Positions 10,840 through 21,719 of a DNA stretch of 64,000 nt are shown here, piece by piece; position 1 is the stretch's first letter; every line of letters starts with the position of its first letter. The stretch spans positions 2,046,001 through 2,110,000 of the forward strand of contig CAJFCV020000001.1 of the NCBI GenBank assembly GCA_904066235.2, read 5' to 3'. This stretch comes from Bursaphelenchus xylophilus. Its lineage: Eukaryota > Nematoda > Chromadorea > Rhabditida > Aphelenchoididae. Made by a program: the position numbers and the translations under genes. Below the pieces are notes generated by a model. That model did no database searches. It had not been told where the DNA came from and saw nothing but the letters and a program-made list of their open reading frames with translations.

Positions 10840-12012
10840 AATTGTCACATTTTTGCCAACTTTCGAGCTAAAAATCTCGGGTTTTTTCTGCAAAGCGCGA
10901 GCTCGGAACTGGCTGGATTTGTGCCAAGTTCATCAAAATCCGATTGTCACACGTTGGGATGTATATCGAAGATTTTATTTTCCGCTTTTCACTGCTTCAG
11001 ACATGCTTTGGAACACATAAATGCATTATACCATGATGAGTCATCTCATTCATGACTGTCTCGAATCAGTTATACAGCACAATAAAAACGTAAAAACTTC
11101 CAATTGAAATCAAAAATTCGAGTTATCATAATTTGTTTTATTACTCTGACTTTTTGATTTTGTTGAATTGAATTTTTGGCGTTTTGTCCTTCAAAAGATG
11201 AATGGAAAAGGTGGCTTGGAAGATGGTAAATTTCCAATCCATAAATTGATACCGAAGGATATTGTGAATCAGGTAGATCTTTTTCATTTTTTTTATAGAC
11301 TGTCTCAAGGGCTTCAAAAAGTTTGAGCTTATGTTCAAATTTGCGATTTCATCCGACTACTTTCTAGGCCGCACGGATTGTTGAATATCTTGGCGTCCCC
11401 TGCAAAGGGCGAGCTATAATTTCCAGGAATTGATGTGTGATCTATGCCTAAAATATATGCAAAATTTAAAGGGAATCCGAGCGTCGCACTTGGAGTACTT
11501 ACCTTTTGAGTTACGCCAGGGATGTTTTAGTTGAAAAAAAGAAAAAGGGATGATTGAAGACGGAAGTTAAAAGATTTTCGTTTGTAGATTCTTGTACGAC
11601 CTTGTTAGAGCTGTAGTTTTTGATGAAATTTAAGCAAAATTTTGAGGAAAATTTTAGAAGGCCTATACCAGAACTTTAGCTCATGCTTTGCAGAAAGAAT
11701 TGAGATTTTCGTCCGAAAATTGGCTTTTTTTGCGATTTTTGACGTGAAAAATTTCACACCTCTTTCGACCGTAAGAGGTGATGTTTCCACAAAAAATCAT
11801 TTTTTCCCCGCGAAACTGGCAAAGGCATGGCCAAATTGTGATTTTCTCATTGACCGCTCTCCGCATTTCGCATTCTCTCTTGGCCGCAAAGATCGTTCAA
11901 TTTCTCATGGCCGCTGCAAAGCGCGAGCTAAAATTTTCAAGAATTGATAATACATTCCATGCTCAGCCTCTGTGCTGAATTTCAAGAAAATATAAGCATT
12001 TTGAACACTTCC
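10840..12012. mobile_element. R1 fragments upstream of and inside TPP2 intron 1
   Basis: Diverged R1 pieces at about 10840-10990, 11345-11520 and 11605-12012 show GCTCGCGCTTTGCA or GCAAAGCGCGAGCT and ACCGCTCTCCGC. The last ends a few bases before the TPP2 exon 2 acceptor. Between them only the first TPP2 exon is recognised. Confidence 0.65.
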
Positions 12013-15000
12013 ATTTCCAGCCGAAATTCCTCCAAAAACACCCGGAATTCGATGGCCGAGGCACTGTTATCGCGATTCTTGACACCGGCGTTGACTTGGC
12101 CTGTCCTGGGCTGCAAGTCACGTCAACTGGAGCGCCCAAAATAATCGATGCGGTGAATTTCACCGGGTCTGGCGACGTGATTACAACCGAAATACGCAAG
12201 CCAAACGAAAGGAATGAGGTGATTGGGTTGACTGGGAGAACTTTGAAGGTAAAATACAAAGTCACAAGCTTATGCTTTGCTCAGATTCCGACCTCCTGGA
12301 AAAACCCATCAAATGAGTATCGTCTTGGGCTCAAAAGAGTGTACGAACTATACCCGGAGGATCTCCGAAGTCGCGTAAAACATGAAAAAAACAAAAAATT
12401 TAACGAGAAAACTGAAAAATTGATCGCCCAAGTGTTGAACCGAAAAAATCAGCATCTCGAAGAGTTTGGGAATACGACAAATAGCGTTGAGGAGCAATGG
12501 AGACGAGAAGATTTGCGCAGTCAAATGGATATTTTGGGCGGGTCCAGCGTCAATGATGATGACGGGCCAGTTTTGGATTGCATTGTTTGGCATGATGGAG
12601 AGGAGTGGAGGTAGTTAACAGCGTCAAGCACAAATTAAATTCAGTGGCCTTTTATGCTTATATTTTGTTCTTTGAACTATTTAGGGCCGTACTTTCTGAA
12701 AAGGTGACATTTTATACGGTGAAATGTTTTGTCGTATAAAATGTCGCAATAGTGAGATTTTGAAAAATCGAATGGTCTATTAGTAGAATCATAACGCGTT
12801 TCAGCGCGTTTACATCTTTTTCATCAGCCAAGAAGGCCGCTTCTTGAAAAGGCGACATTTTATACAATAAAATGCTTCATCGTATAAAATGTCTCCTTGG
12901 CAATATTAATCCTAAAGTATTGAAACCTCGTTAAAGCAAAAAGTTTAACATTTTGATTATTCGGAACATGCTTAGACGACCTGACATTTTATACGACAAA
13001 AAAAGTTTTCTATGTATTTTCTTGTATAAAATGTCTCCATTGCCATTCTGTTAGAAATGGTATACAACCAGCTAATTCTAGGGCGTGTCTGGACAACACA
13101 TTTCAAGGCGACTTATTTAAGTGTTCGCCGATGACGGACTACAGGAAGGAACGGCAATGGGGATTCTTAACGCCGGAAGGTAAACTTTTGAAATTTCTGC
13201 TTGTTTCACCTACGGCAATTTTGCATTGCTCTGATAACCCCACATTCTCTCAAACCCTAAAATCTTTGCAGACGGTCTAAGCTACTGCTTGGCGATTCGA
13301 AATAACGGAGAAATTCTCGAAATTACCACGCCCTCCGGAGGCCATGGAACGCATTGTGCGCATATCGCTGCAGCCTATTATCCGGAGTCTCCGAAGGCGG
13401 GAGGAGTTGCGCCGGGCGCCCAAATTGTCTCGATTTGTGTTGGTGATCATCGAATGGGCGGCTACGGCTCGATGTTGGCGTTCTGTAGAGCTGTGAGGCT
13501 TCAAAAAGCATTAAAATTTTATGATTTTTTACAGCTCCACTACTGCGTTGAGATTGGAGTAGACATAATCAACTACTCCTATGGTAGTGTTCACCGTATG
13601 ATCTCCAATTCCGTGGCTGTGGGACTTCTGAATCGACTGGTGGGCCAACATGGGATCCCGTTTTTTACGTCCGCCGGCAACGAAGGCCCCATTCTGACGA
13701 GTATGAGCGACCCCGGCGCGCAAACCCCACTGGTCCTGTGTGTGGGGGCGATTTTGCCGGAGGGCACGGACATGCTGTTGTATGGGGACAGTGAGGAGAG
13801 ACCGACGAGGGTCTTTGAGTTCTCGTCCAGAGGACCAACGTGAGTTGAATACACCTGATTTGCAAAGGAAATATTCGAAGTCCTAGAGCATAATATGGCG
13901 AATATGAGTATGGTTTTCGACACGCACTTTATTAACTATAGACAAGTTTATTTTTATGAAAAAAAAATTAGCAAAAACGCGAAGTTTAACTAACAAAAAA
14001 ACGCGCCAATGAAAACGCCGGATAATTATGCGTCAACCTAATATCAGTCTGTCGGGAAAATAATGAGCACAATGTCCAACGTTTTTTAGTTCCGAAGGCC
14101 GTCTTGGCCTCAGTTTCTCGGCCCCAGGCACTGCATGTGCCGGCCTTCCCTTCTACACTCAGACGTTGGCGGAACGCGAGGACGGCACGTCCATGGCCTC
14201 TCCGCACGCGGTGGGTTGCGCTGCGTGCATCATCAGTGGCGCTAAGGCCCTTAACATCCCGTACTCTCCATACAAACTCCGCTTAGCTTTGGAGAACACA
14301 GCGAAAATCCCAGCAAGCCCCAGTTTAACAAAACTGGATTATGGCCACGGAATTATCGACGTTGATGGAGCGTTTGAGGCTCTGCAGAAGATGGACAACC
14401 TTTCAAATTCTTTGGCTGACATTTCGGTTCGAGTCTTCTACGACTCGACCGGAGGAAGTAAACATGAAGAGCGAGGTGTCTACATTAGAGATGCCTATCA
14501 ACTGGAGAATGCCAGCGACTACACTGTGTTGTTGGAACCGTACTTTCGAGAGGATAAGGGTGGGTTTAAAGGCTCATCTCTCTGTTGGTTTAACGGGAAA
14601 ATAATAAGCGGAATTACGTATCGCATCGCCGCCGAAGAAATGAATTGTATCGCGGTAAAATCAAATTGCTTTTCACGACGCGATTGGCGCGACGCTCACT
14701 ATTTTCCCCAAGAGACTGATACTTATAGTAGAAAAAAAATTTTGAGATTTTCAAATTTCAGCCGACAACGCGACACTGCACAACTTCAATATCCCTGTCC
14801 GTCTTTCTTCTGCCGACTCATACGTTAGCTACCCTAAAAACATCTACCTCACCAATAACGAGACTCTATTCCAACTGAAAGTGGATCACTCAAACCTAGA
14901 AGCTGGGAAAGTCTACTTCACCGAGGTTGTTGGTCATGACGCTTCCGCCGAACCCTCGGCCGGCCCGATTTTTCGCGTTCCAATCACCGTAATCAAGCCG

Positions 15001-18000
15001 CTAAAGACGAGTGAAAACAGTCTGAGAAAAGTGCTGACGTTGGTTGCCGGCCAGCCAGAGAGGGTGTTTTTGCGATGCCCGACGGATGCGACAAAAGTTG
15101 CGGTTACGCTAAGATCGTTGAATAAGAACTCGGCCGACTTAATCTTCTGTCAGTTCGCGGAGAAAGTAGCTTCGGGAAAATATGCAATTGTAAGTGGAAA
15201 CGGGGAAAATAACTTGCCATATTCATCGTTGCTATTTATTTGCTGACTGTTCTAGCCTTACAAACTGGAGCCCAACTTCGAGCAAACCTTCTATGCAGAC
15301 GTCCGCGACAGAAGCTCCTTCGAGTTCTGCGCTGTTCTGGATCTACACAACTTTGATCGCGAAACACGGATCGAGGTCGACTTCCGGTTCTCCGGCTGCT
15401 ATCTGCATGCCTTTGAAATGGTAAACACCATCTAGCGGCATAAAGATAATGTCAGCGTCGTGCCAAACTTTGCTTATTAAAATATCACAATCCGTTATTT
15501 AGCAATCCGCCGCAGCCGTTGGAGAGATCTCATTGTTCAACGCGTTGACTTACGACGCGATCCGACCAAGAATGGGTTTTAGCGAAGCTGCAACCTATAT
15601 ACGACCAGTCTCGGCGAAAATTGAAGCCGCGAATGACAGAGTGAAGTTTATGCATGGTGCTGAGGCGTACACCCTTACCTTGACTTACAAAGTTCAAGTC
15701 GTTGAAGAAGGAAGCGTTTACTTTGGGTTTCTTGGAATGGACGGAGATTTTCAGAGTCATGTGGAGAGCCTGCAAGTCATGGTGTTCTTTGATCAATGTC
15801 TGGTGGAGCCGAAACAAGTAAGACAGCACGTAACCTCTCCCGATTAAGCCTTTCTTCCTGTGTAAACGACCCTTTTAGGGAGATCACTACCTCCAGCCCG
15901 GCGAATACCGACTTGTGGCCCAAGTCCGTCACAAAGATCAGTTGTTTCTCCGCAAGCTGAAAACAGCAACCATGGAGTGCCGCCGGCGGATTCCCTACAC
16001 CGACGTCAAACTTAGCGAAACGTACGAGGGCGCGCTGAAATACGGCGACCAGTTGGAGTACCTTCCATTGCGACCAGGACAAACGCGAAAACTTTATTAT
16101 GACGGAACCTTTGTTTATAAACTTCCAAAATGGCTGCAGCCGGGCGACTGCGTTTTTGGATACATTTACATTTACGAAAAAGACTTGAATCGCAATGTGA
16201 CTCTGAAAATCAATGGACCAATCATCGATCCGACAGAAGAAACCGACAACGAGATGATTGCTCTCGTAGCGGAGGAGGGAGACAAAAAAAGTGACGAAGA
16301 GGGTTTGAAAGGTAAGTCGGATGCAATACCATGCATTTTTATGAAAACTATTTTTCAATTCATAAGGGAAGTAGTACTCCAAGTGCGACGCTCAGATTTT
16401 TCTAAGCCGCATCAATTAGCTTTCAGCCCACTTTTTGCAGAGGCAACTGAGATGGTCAACGACCTCTGCGGGCAGAAGTCAGTAAAACCTGAGCGTTGCA
16501 CTTGAGGGTAATCCCCCTGCCCATTTGGAGAAATGACAAGTGAATGGCCCGAACACACTCATTGATTACGAAAATGCACATGCAGATAGACTAGACCAGA
16601 CCGACTTTTTTTTTTATTTCTGACGTTGTTTTTGTTGGCGCTTCACGTTGTTTCTAACGCCCGAAAAAGCACACAGTTTTCAATATTTCTTACGAAAAAT
16701 TGATTTTGTGGGCGGCTTTTGACTGAGGTAACTTGACTTTTCTTTTTCTTTTGTGTCTCTCATTTTTTGTTACTTTTTTCTGTCCGAGGGCTTTGTGCTG
16801 GGTTAATTTCCATTTCTTTCTCTCTATCGTCTCTGCATTTTCACTACTCTCTCATTTTCGAAAAATTCGATTCCTTTCTTCAAAATGTCGCTTTTATCAG
16901 GCCGAACCCGAAGGCTCGGCCATTCCAAAAAATTAAACCACGACAACCAGTCACGGCAGCTGCCCCTGAACCGGCCTCCAGCTGCAGCTTCCTCGCAACG
17001 CCGGGTAGGCAGCCCCGGGCGTTCTCCGACAGCAACTGGGCATCACAGTGCACGACTCGAGTTGGTTTTGAACCCGGTCGGAAGGAAGGGGATTGTACGG
17101 CCGAGGGATGAATGTACGGCCGGGAGGCGACAGGTCGCAGGGGGTAGACAGGCCACTGAGCAGGATGACAGGCCGCTGAGCAGGACGATAGGCCGCTGGG
17201 TTGGACGACAGGCCGCTGAGCAGGACGATAGGCCGCTGGGTTGGACGACAGGCCGCTGAGGAGGACAATAGGCCGCTGGGTTGGACGACAGGCCGCTGAG
17301 GAGGACGATAGGCCGCTGGGTTGGACGACAGGCCGCTGAAGAGGACGAAGGCCGACGGGGACTTGGCTGGTTCCAACGGGTTCCGGGTGCATTCCAACGA
17401 GGGGTGGACACGTCGCTCGAGTGGTGGTGGACTCGTCTTCCGATGTTGTGGCCAGGACTTCACGAGGAAGCCGACGATCATCAATTTTTCCCAGACTATC
17501 CGTTTTTCCGTTATACGTTTTCGACTGGGGTAACTGGCAATTTTATTTTCTGTGACAATCTCCCATTTGTCGTGGTCTCTATAAAACCATGGACTTTCGA
17601 CTGGGGTAAAACTTTGATTTTCTTTTTCTCTAACTACCTCGCATTTCGCGTGTTCTCTCACTACAAAAATCTGAACTTTGCATTCTCTTCCCACAAGAAA
17701 TTCATTCGCAAAAACAGTGTCCGTCTGAACGAATTCCTCATAAAAAGTTCAGCAAAAATCTTTCAGAGAGAACGCGCGACCTGCTCATCAGTTACATGAC
17801 AACCACAACCGATGAAAAAGTCGCCGAAGAGACGTATAAGAAGCTGTGCGACGAGTTCCCGGACTGTCCGGGATTGTACTCCGCCAGACTGCAGATGTTG
17901 TTCATGAAACCGGAACGCAATGTTCTGGAGATTCGAAAGGCCGCAATGAGAATGTTGAAGATCGTCGACGTTGACGAGGTTTTCAAATTTTTGGGAAATG

Positions 18001-19217
18001 GAAGTCAGCACGACATGAACAAAGTTAAGAATGAAGAGTAAGCTAAGATTAAGCTGGATTAAAGTGCCGCACTTTCTATCACGTCTGGTTGGAAAAATTA
18101 CGCTTGCATTTGCAGAAAGATGAAAGAAAAAGTCGCTCTTCTGAGCACGACCTACGGCATCCTCGTGGAAACCTTAATGGACGACTACCTCTCGAAATCC
18201 TCAAAGACTTCCCCAGCTGAATTCAAAAACAATTTTCAATTTGAGCCAGACCTGGGATTCAACGAGGCTCCCGTTCAGAACGAAGGAATCTGGGGACAGA
18301 AGGATGGCCAACTTGAACACAGCAAAAGTTCCACAAATCAAATCGAAAATGGGGCCAAATCGGCTTCAGAGAGACGAAAGGGGAATTTCCCAAACTTTGG
18401 AACAATCGCCAATGTCATTGTAAAGTTAGAAGAGGCTAAACGAAGAGCAAAGATTTTTGATGGAAAAGCAGAGGGAACGCCTGCAAAGGTGAGCAAAAGA
18501 TAATGAAAAGAGCAAGTGCGACGGACAAATTTTCCTGTAATACAAGGCAACATAACTATTCGACCTATAGCCCTTTTGAAAGTTTATGGCATAGAGAACA
18601 TCAAGACTAATCCGTATTTTACATTTTGATTTTTCGACCAAATTATCGACCATTTTTCAAAAACAAAGTTCTACTTCTAGTCCGTTCGTAAAGTCGCTGC
18701 AGTAATTTTTGGCGTTTGCATTGTGCAGGAAAAGTCATGGTGCGGGTGATAGCCCAAAAAAGTAGCCGTATTTACCCCACAAAAATATTTTTATTTAGAA
18801 GTCCCCTGCAACCGAGATGCAAGAAAAATCGATTACTCTTCCTGCTGAAGATTTCACAGTTCTGCCGGCGCCGCCCAAACAGAATGTAGACGAAGACCTG
18901 GCTGAAATCGACCGGCTCATGGTTGAATACAGTAAATTCCCGCCCAATCCACAGGACCTGGGGATCTTGTCGATCAAACAAAGTGTTTGCCATGAGAATT
19001 ACGGGCTGGCCCTCGATGACTTGACCGGGATTCTGAGGAAACAAAAATGCCAACGAGCCTTCAAAGCGGCGATCCAGGTATGGCATACTGTAAAAAATCA
19101 AAAAATTCGGATGGCTTTTCTTTGCAGATTGCCGACATTCTCGGATGGACACATCTCGCCGACCAATGGAGAGACTCATACATCGCAAGATACTGCATTC
19201 CGAAAAGAAATTTTTAG
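11198..19217 (+). CDS. tpp-2: Tripeptidyl-peptidase II (subtilisin-like)
   Basis: Fifteen exons: 11198-11272, 12021-12248, 12285-12610, 13082-13179, 13272-13492, 13535-13839, 14090-14559, 14762-15189, 15256-15420, 15503-15817, 15879-16311, 17767-18037, 18116-18488, 18799-19077, 19128-19217; total 4077 nt, 1358 aa, all phases consistent. TPP II removes tripeptides from peptide N-termini in the cytosol, downstream of the proteasome, as a giant homo-oligomer. The catalytic set is visible: Asp46 in AILDTGVD, His267 in GGHGTHCAH, oxyanion Asn365 in TSAGNEGP and Ser452 in DGTSMASPHA, each three residues beyond the human numbering. After the protease domain come family segments such as AGPIFRVPITVI and the C-terminal helical part. 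Exon 13 is less conserved and low-complexity. Intron 12249-12284 is only 36 bp and in frame; homology (GRTLK-IPTSW) shows it is removed. Introns hold R1, MITE and palindrome repeats. Confidence 0.95.
12703..13037. repeat. Three GACATTTTATACGAT palindromes in TPP2 intron
   Basis: Palindromes at 12703-12747, 12851-12896 and 12981-13037 start about 148 and 130 bp apart. Each has an ACATTTTATAC arm, a short AT loop and a GTATAAAATGT arm. They fill the 12611-13081 intron. Confidence 0.9.
14043..14732. mobile_element. Two M-family MITE relics in TPP2 introns
   Basis: At 14043-14078 a single terminus (CAGTCTGTCGGGAAAATAAT) remains. At 14588-14732 a nearly whole but eroded M element shows ATCGCATCGCCGCCGA, CAAATTGCTTTTCACG and a terminal GAGACTGAT. 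They occupy the introns on either side of the catalytic-Ser exon (14090-14559). Confidence 0.8.
16372..16508. mobile_element. Short R1 derivative in TPP2 intron 11
   Basis: About 137 bp with ends CTCCAAGTGCGACGCTCAG and a reversed CTGAGCGTTGCACTTGAGG. It is a deletion derivative keeping both R1 ends and little interior. Confidence 0.65.
16715..17740. repeat. Long GC-rich repeat R3 in TPP2 intron 11
   Basis: Bounded by GACTGAGGTAAC / GACTGGGGTAAC motifs next to TCTCT-rich DNA. The core carries GAAGGCTCGGCCATTCC and GGCAGCTGCCCCTGAA. Related copies lie at 23860-24905, 25030-25665 and 26060-26410. This copy holds an internal minisatellite. Confidence 0.7.
17149..17348. repeat. 20-bp minisatellite, about ten units
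   Basis: Two alternating 20-bp forms, GACAGGCCGCTGAGCAGGAC and GATAGGCCGCTGGGTTGGAC, make a 40-bp higher-order unit. The period leaves all frames open, which produces long spurious Ser/Pro/Ala-rich frames on the minus strand. Confidence 0.95.
18677..18765. mobile_element. Truncated TIR element in TPP2 intron 13
   Basis: Starts CTAGTCCGTTCGTAAAG, then a GCACTGTGC-like GCATTGTGC and GTGCGGGTGA, matching the first half of the intact element at 53419-53602. The right end is missing. Confidence 0.6.
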
Positions 19218-19238
19218 TGATATCGGGTCGTGATTTAC

Positions 19239-19244
19239 AATAAA
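19239..19244 (+). terminator. Poly(A) signal of TPP2
   Basis: AATAAA 22 bp after the TPP2 stop codon (19215-19217), the expected distance for a nematode 3' end. Confidence 0.75.
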
Positions 19245-19294
19245 TGAGCTACGGAGAAAGCTTACGGCCTTGGAAAATTGAAAACCTGGTACAA

Positions 19295-19747
19295 GCGACA
19301 TTTTATACGATGGAAGGTTTCATCGTATAAAATGTCACTTGCTTGAATTTTTGGAATGTCATTGTATCAAAGATTAGTTTAAACCACCAGTCACATAATA
19401 AAGAATGTCAACGTCGTCCAAATTGCAAAGGCGACATTTTATACGCTGGAAAGTTGCATCGTATAAAATGTCGCTTGCGTGAAATTTCTGGATACCCTTG
19501 CATCAAAGATTAGTTTTTATTACCACTCACACATATGAAACATGTCAACGCCATCAATTTGTAAGGGCGACATTTTAAACGATCGGAAGCTTCATCGTAT
19601 AAAATGTCGCTTGCTTGAACTTTCGGGATATCATTTGGTCAAAGATCAGTTTTTACCACCACTCACGCAAATGAAAAATATCAATGTCGGTGAATTTGTA
19701 AAAGGGACGTTTTATACGATGGAAAGTTTCATCGTATAAAATGTCGC
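19295..19747. repeat. Four palindromes in ~136-bp tandem units
   Basis: Palindromes at 19295-19337, 19431-19473, 19566-19610 and 19705-19747 lie in tandem units that also share CAAAGATTAGTTT and CACTCACA. Spacing is 136, 135 and 139 bp. The array starts about 50 bp after the TPP2 poly(A) signal, in the gap between convergent TPP2 and VAP. From 19750 to 20256 I see no further gene. Confidence 0.9.
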
Positions 19748-20256
19748 TTGCTTCAATTTGCGGAAAAAATCCCACGGATCGTAACAAAACTGATTCTCCC
19801 AATCATTTCTTATTTAAAATTATTTAATTTTTCGAATAAAATTTCTATGCTCTCACAAGGTTTTAACTTAGGATAATAAGACAATGTTATATTTGGAGGA
19901 GGAGAAGACGATAATCAGGGGGGACAATACAATTCGGATGTCGACGAAAAATTTGAATAAACAGATTGATTGGAAACAAACGAAAAAAACAATGGACCGT
20001 AGAGAAAATTAAGCCACCCTTGCGTTACCGGAGCGCCGAAAAAATACCGTAGATTTTTTCATTTTTTCCAAAAAAAATCGAAAAACTTTTCGCCAAAAAA
20101 TCGGAAACTAATTCTCCAAAGTTTTCAGCTACAAATTTTTCTACAGTATCTTCCTAAAGCCTACGGTAGTGCGCCAAAAACAGTGGGTATATTAATTTAG
20201 CAGAACATTATAAAAGACAGTTATAAATAGACAAATTCTCGAGTCTTGTGGGGTCT

Positions 20257-21692
20257 TTAGAACAGTTTTCCGAGGATGATTCCGATCAAGAGGGCGGCCA
20301 GACTGACCAGCAGGACCTGCAGGTTGAAGATATTCTGGCTGGGTTCGCTTCGATTCATCAGCATTTCGCTGAGTTTTTGCTGAAAAAAGATGAATAAAAA
20401 TAAATTTTTGACAATCAAAAATAAAAAACCTTTTAAATCAAGCCATTTTGAACCCTATTTATTCAAAAAATTTTATTCCCTAAAGGGTTTTTCTCAAAAA
20501 AAAATTTTTTTTTCAAAATTTTCCCGCATTTTAGAAAAATTTAATTTTTCAAACCCCTAAGGGCATAACAATTTTTTTTAAATCCTAAGCCACAAATACT
20601 CTTCTTTTAGGCTTAATTTGATGTATCATTCATCAAAAACGATCAACTTTCCCATGACTTACAGCCAAAACAAAAGAAATGCCCCTTTACCGTCACTGTC
20701 CAAAAAAAAAATCCTCAAAAAAATCACCAAATTTCCCCCATCCCCAACCTACTCTAAGTTCCTGATTCTGTGCGGTCAATCGTCGATTTTCAGCGTCCTT
20801 TTCCGACGACTTTCCTTCATCTCCGTGGCTGGCGGGTGCTCTGTGGACCAAGTTGGGGCGAGGTTGGGCGTTCAGCGGGTTCTCACTGCTCTTGTTGATC
20901 TTCTCCTCGAACACCTTGTCCGTGGAGGTGTACTGGGCGGTGGAATGGTTGTCGTCGAGGCGGGCGGTGGAGGTGTCGGACCCGGCGTCCAGGTTGGCGA
21001 ACACCACCTTGAGGCGGGCGTCGGCGATTTTGGTGGGGTCCACCGACTTCCAGAACGCCTCCACCGGCTCGTCGGTGGCCAGCGCCGATTGGACGAGGAA
21101 CTTGTGACGGGAGCGCTCCTTTTCCAGGGTCTGCACCTGATCCACCGGCTGCAGCATCACGTTCACGGTGACGGTGCCGGACGCCGCGATCTGGCCACAG
21201 TTCGGTCGGACGCAGTAGAAACGGGGAGCAGTGGTCTTCACCTTGAAGTTGACGGGTTTGTCCGTGAGATTCTGCAGTTTGAGGTGGCTGGTGACGACCT
21301 CGGTGAAAGGGCCTGGAAATGGGTAAAATAAGGTCTCGGATTTTAGACTAATCAAAATTTAATTAAAGCCTCCAAAAATCATCTATATACAAACTATTCA
21401 CTATATCAGAGGCTAACCTTGCCAAAACATTAATTTTTAAACCCAAAATCTATCAATCTCCATGTTCAATATAATTTTTTGTCAAACCCTTCATGAAAGA
21501 TGGAACAGAGCTCATCAATCTCATTTTATTGATCTACAAGCACTTTGATCCTATTAACTCCCCATTTTTCCTTTGATTTCATTTTCTCCTTGTCCTTCTT
21601 CATCTAAAAACCAAGAACAATAAAGAAAACAACTTACCGTTGAATCGGAGTTCATTGTTGGGCTCAAGGGCGACAAACTGTGGCTTGGACAT
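20257..21692 (-). CDS. vpr-1: VAMP-associated protein (VAP/VPR-1)
   Basis: Three exons, 21638-21692, 20753-21312 and 20257-20379, encode 245 aa, the same size as VAPA/VAPB. VAP is a tail-anchored ER protein that tethers other organelles through its MSP domain, which binds FFAT motifs on lipid-transfer proteins; the domain can also be secreted as a signal in worms. Residues 1-125 are the MSP domain, with LEPNNELRFNGPFTEVV, KTTAPRFYCVRPN, VMLQPVD and HKFLVQS in the family order. Next come an acidic/Ser linker, a coiled coil (ENRRLTAQNQELRQKLSEML) and a C-terminal membrane anchor (VLLVSLAALLIGIILGKLF). All splice phases agree. It converges on TPP2, with stops about 1 kb apart. No missing residues were noticed. 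Confidence 0.95.
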
Positions 21693-21712
21693 GACTCTTC
21701 TTCTGTAAACGA
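21693..21712 (-). promoter_or_regulatory. Likely spliced-leader acceptor of vpr-1
   Basis: On the minus strand GTTTACAG ends 10 bp before the ATG. An acceptor this close to the start, with no recognised upstream exon, fits SL trans-splicing; a 5'-UTR intron is the alternative. Confidence 0.5.
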
Positions 21713-21719
21713 TCAAAAT

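Noticed and set aside
16951..17694. 247-aa minus-strand frame (and overlapping 170- and 122-aa frames)
   Set aside because: They run through the 20-bp minisatellite and a dispersed repeat; the open frames follow from the repeat period, and no other R3 copy keeps them.
19295..19747. CRISPR-like regular array
   Set aside because: Units are palindromes in diverged tandem repeats next to a nuclear gene with introns; spacers are themselves repeated, and the genome is eukaryotic.
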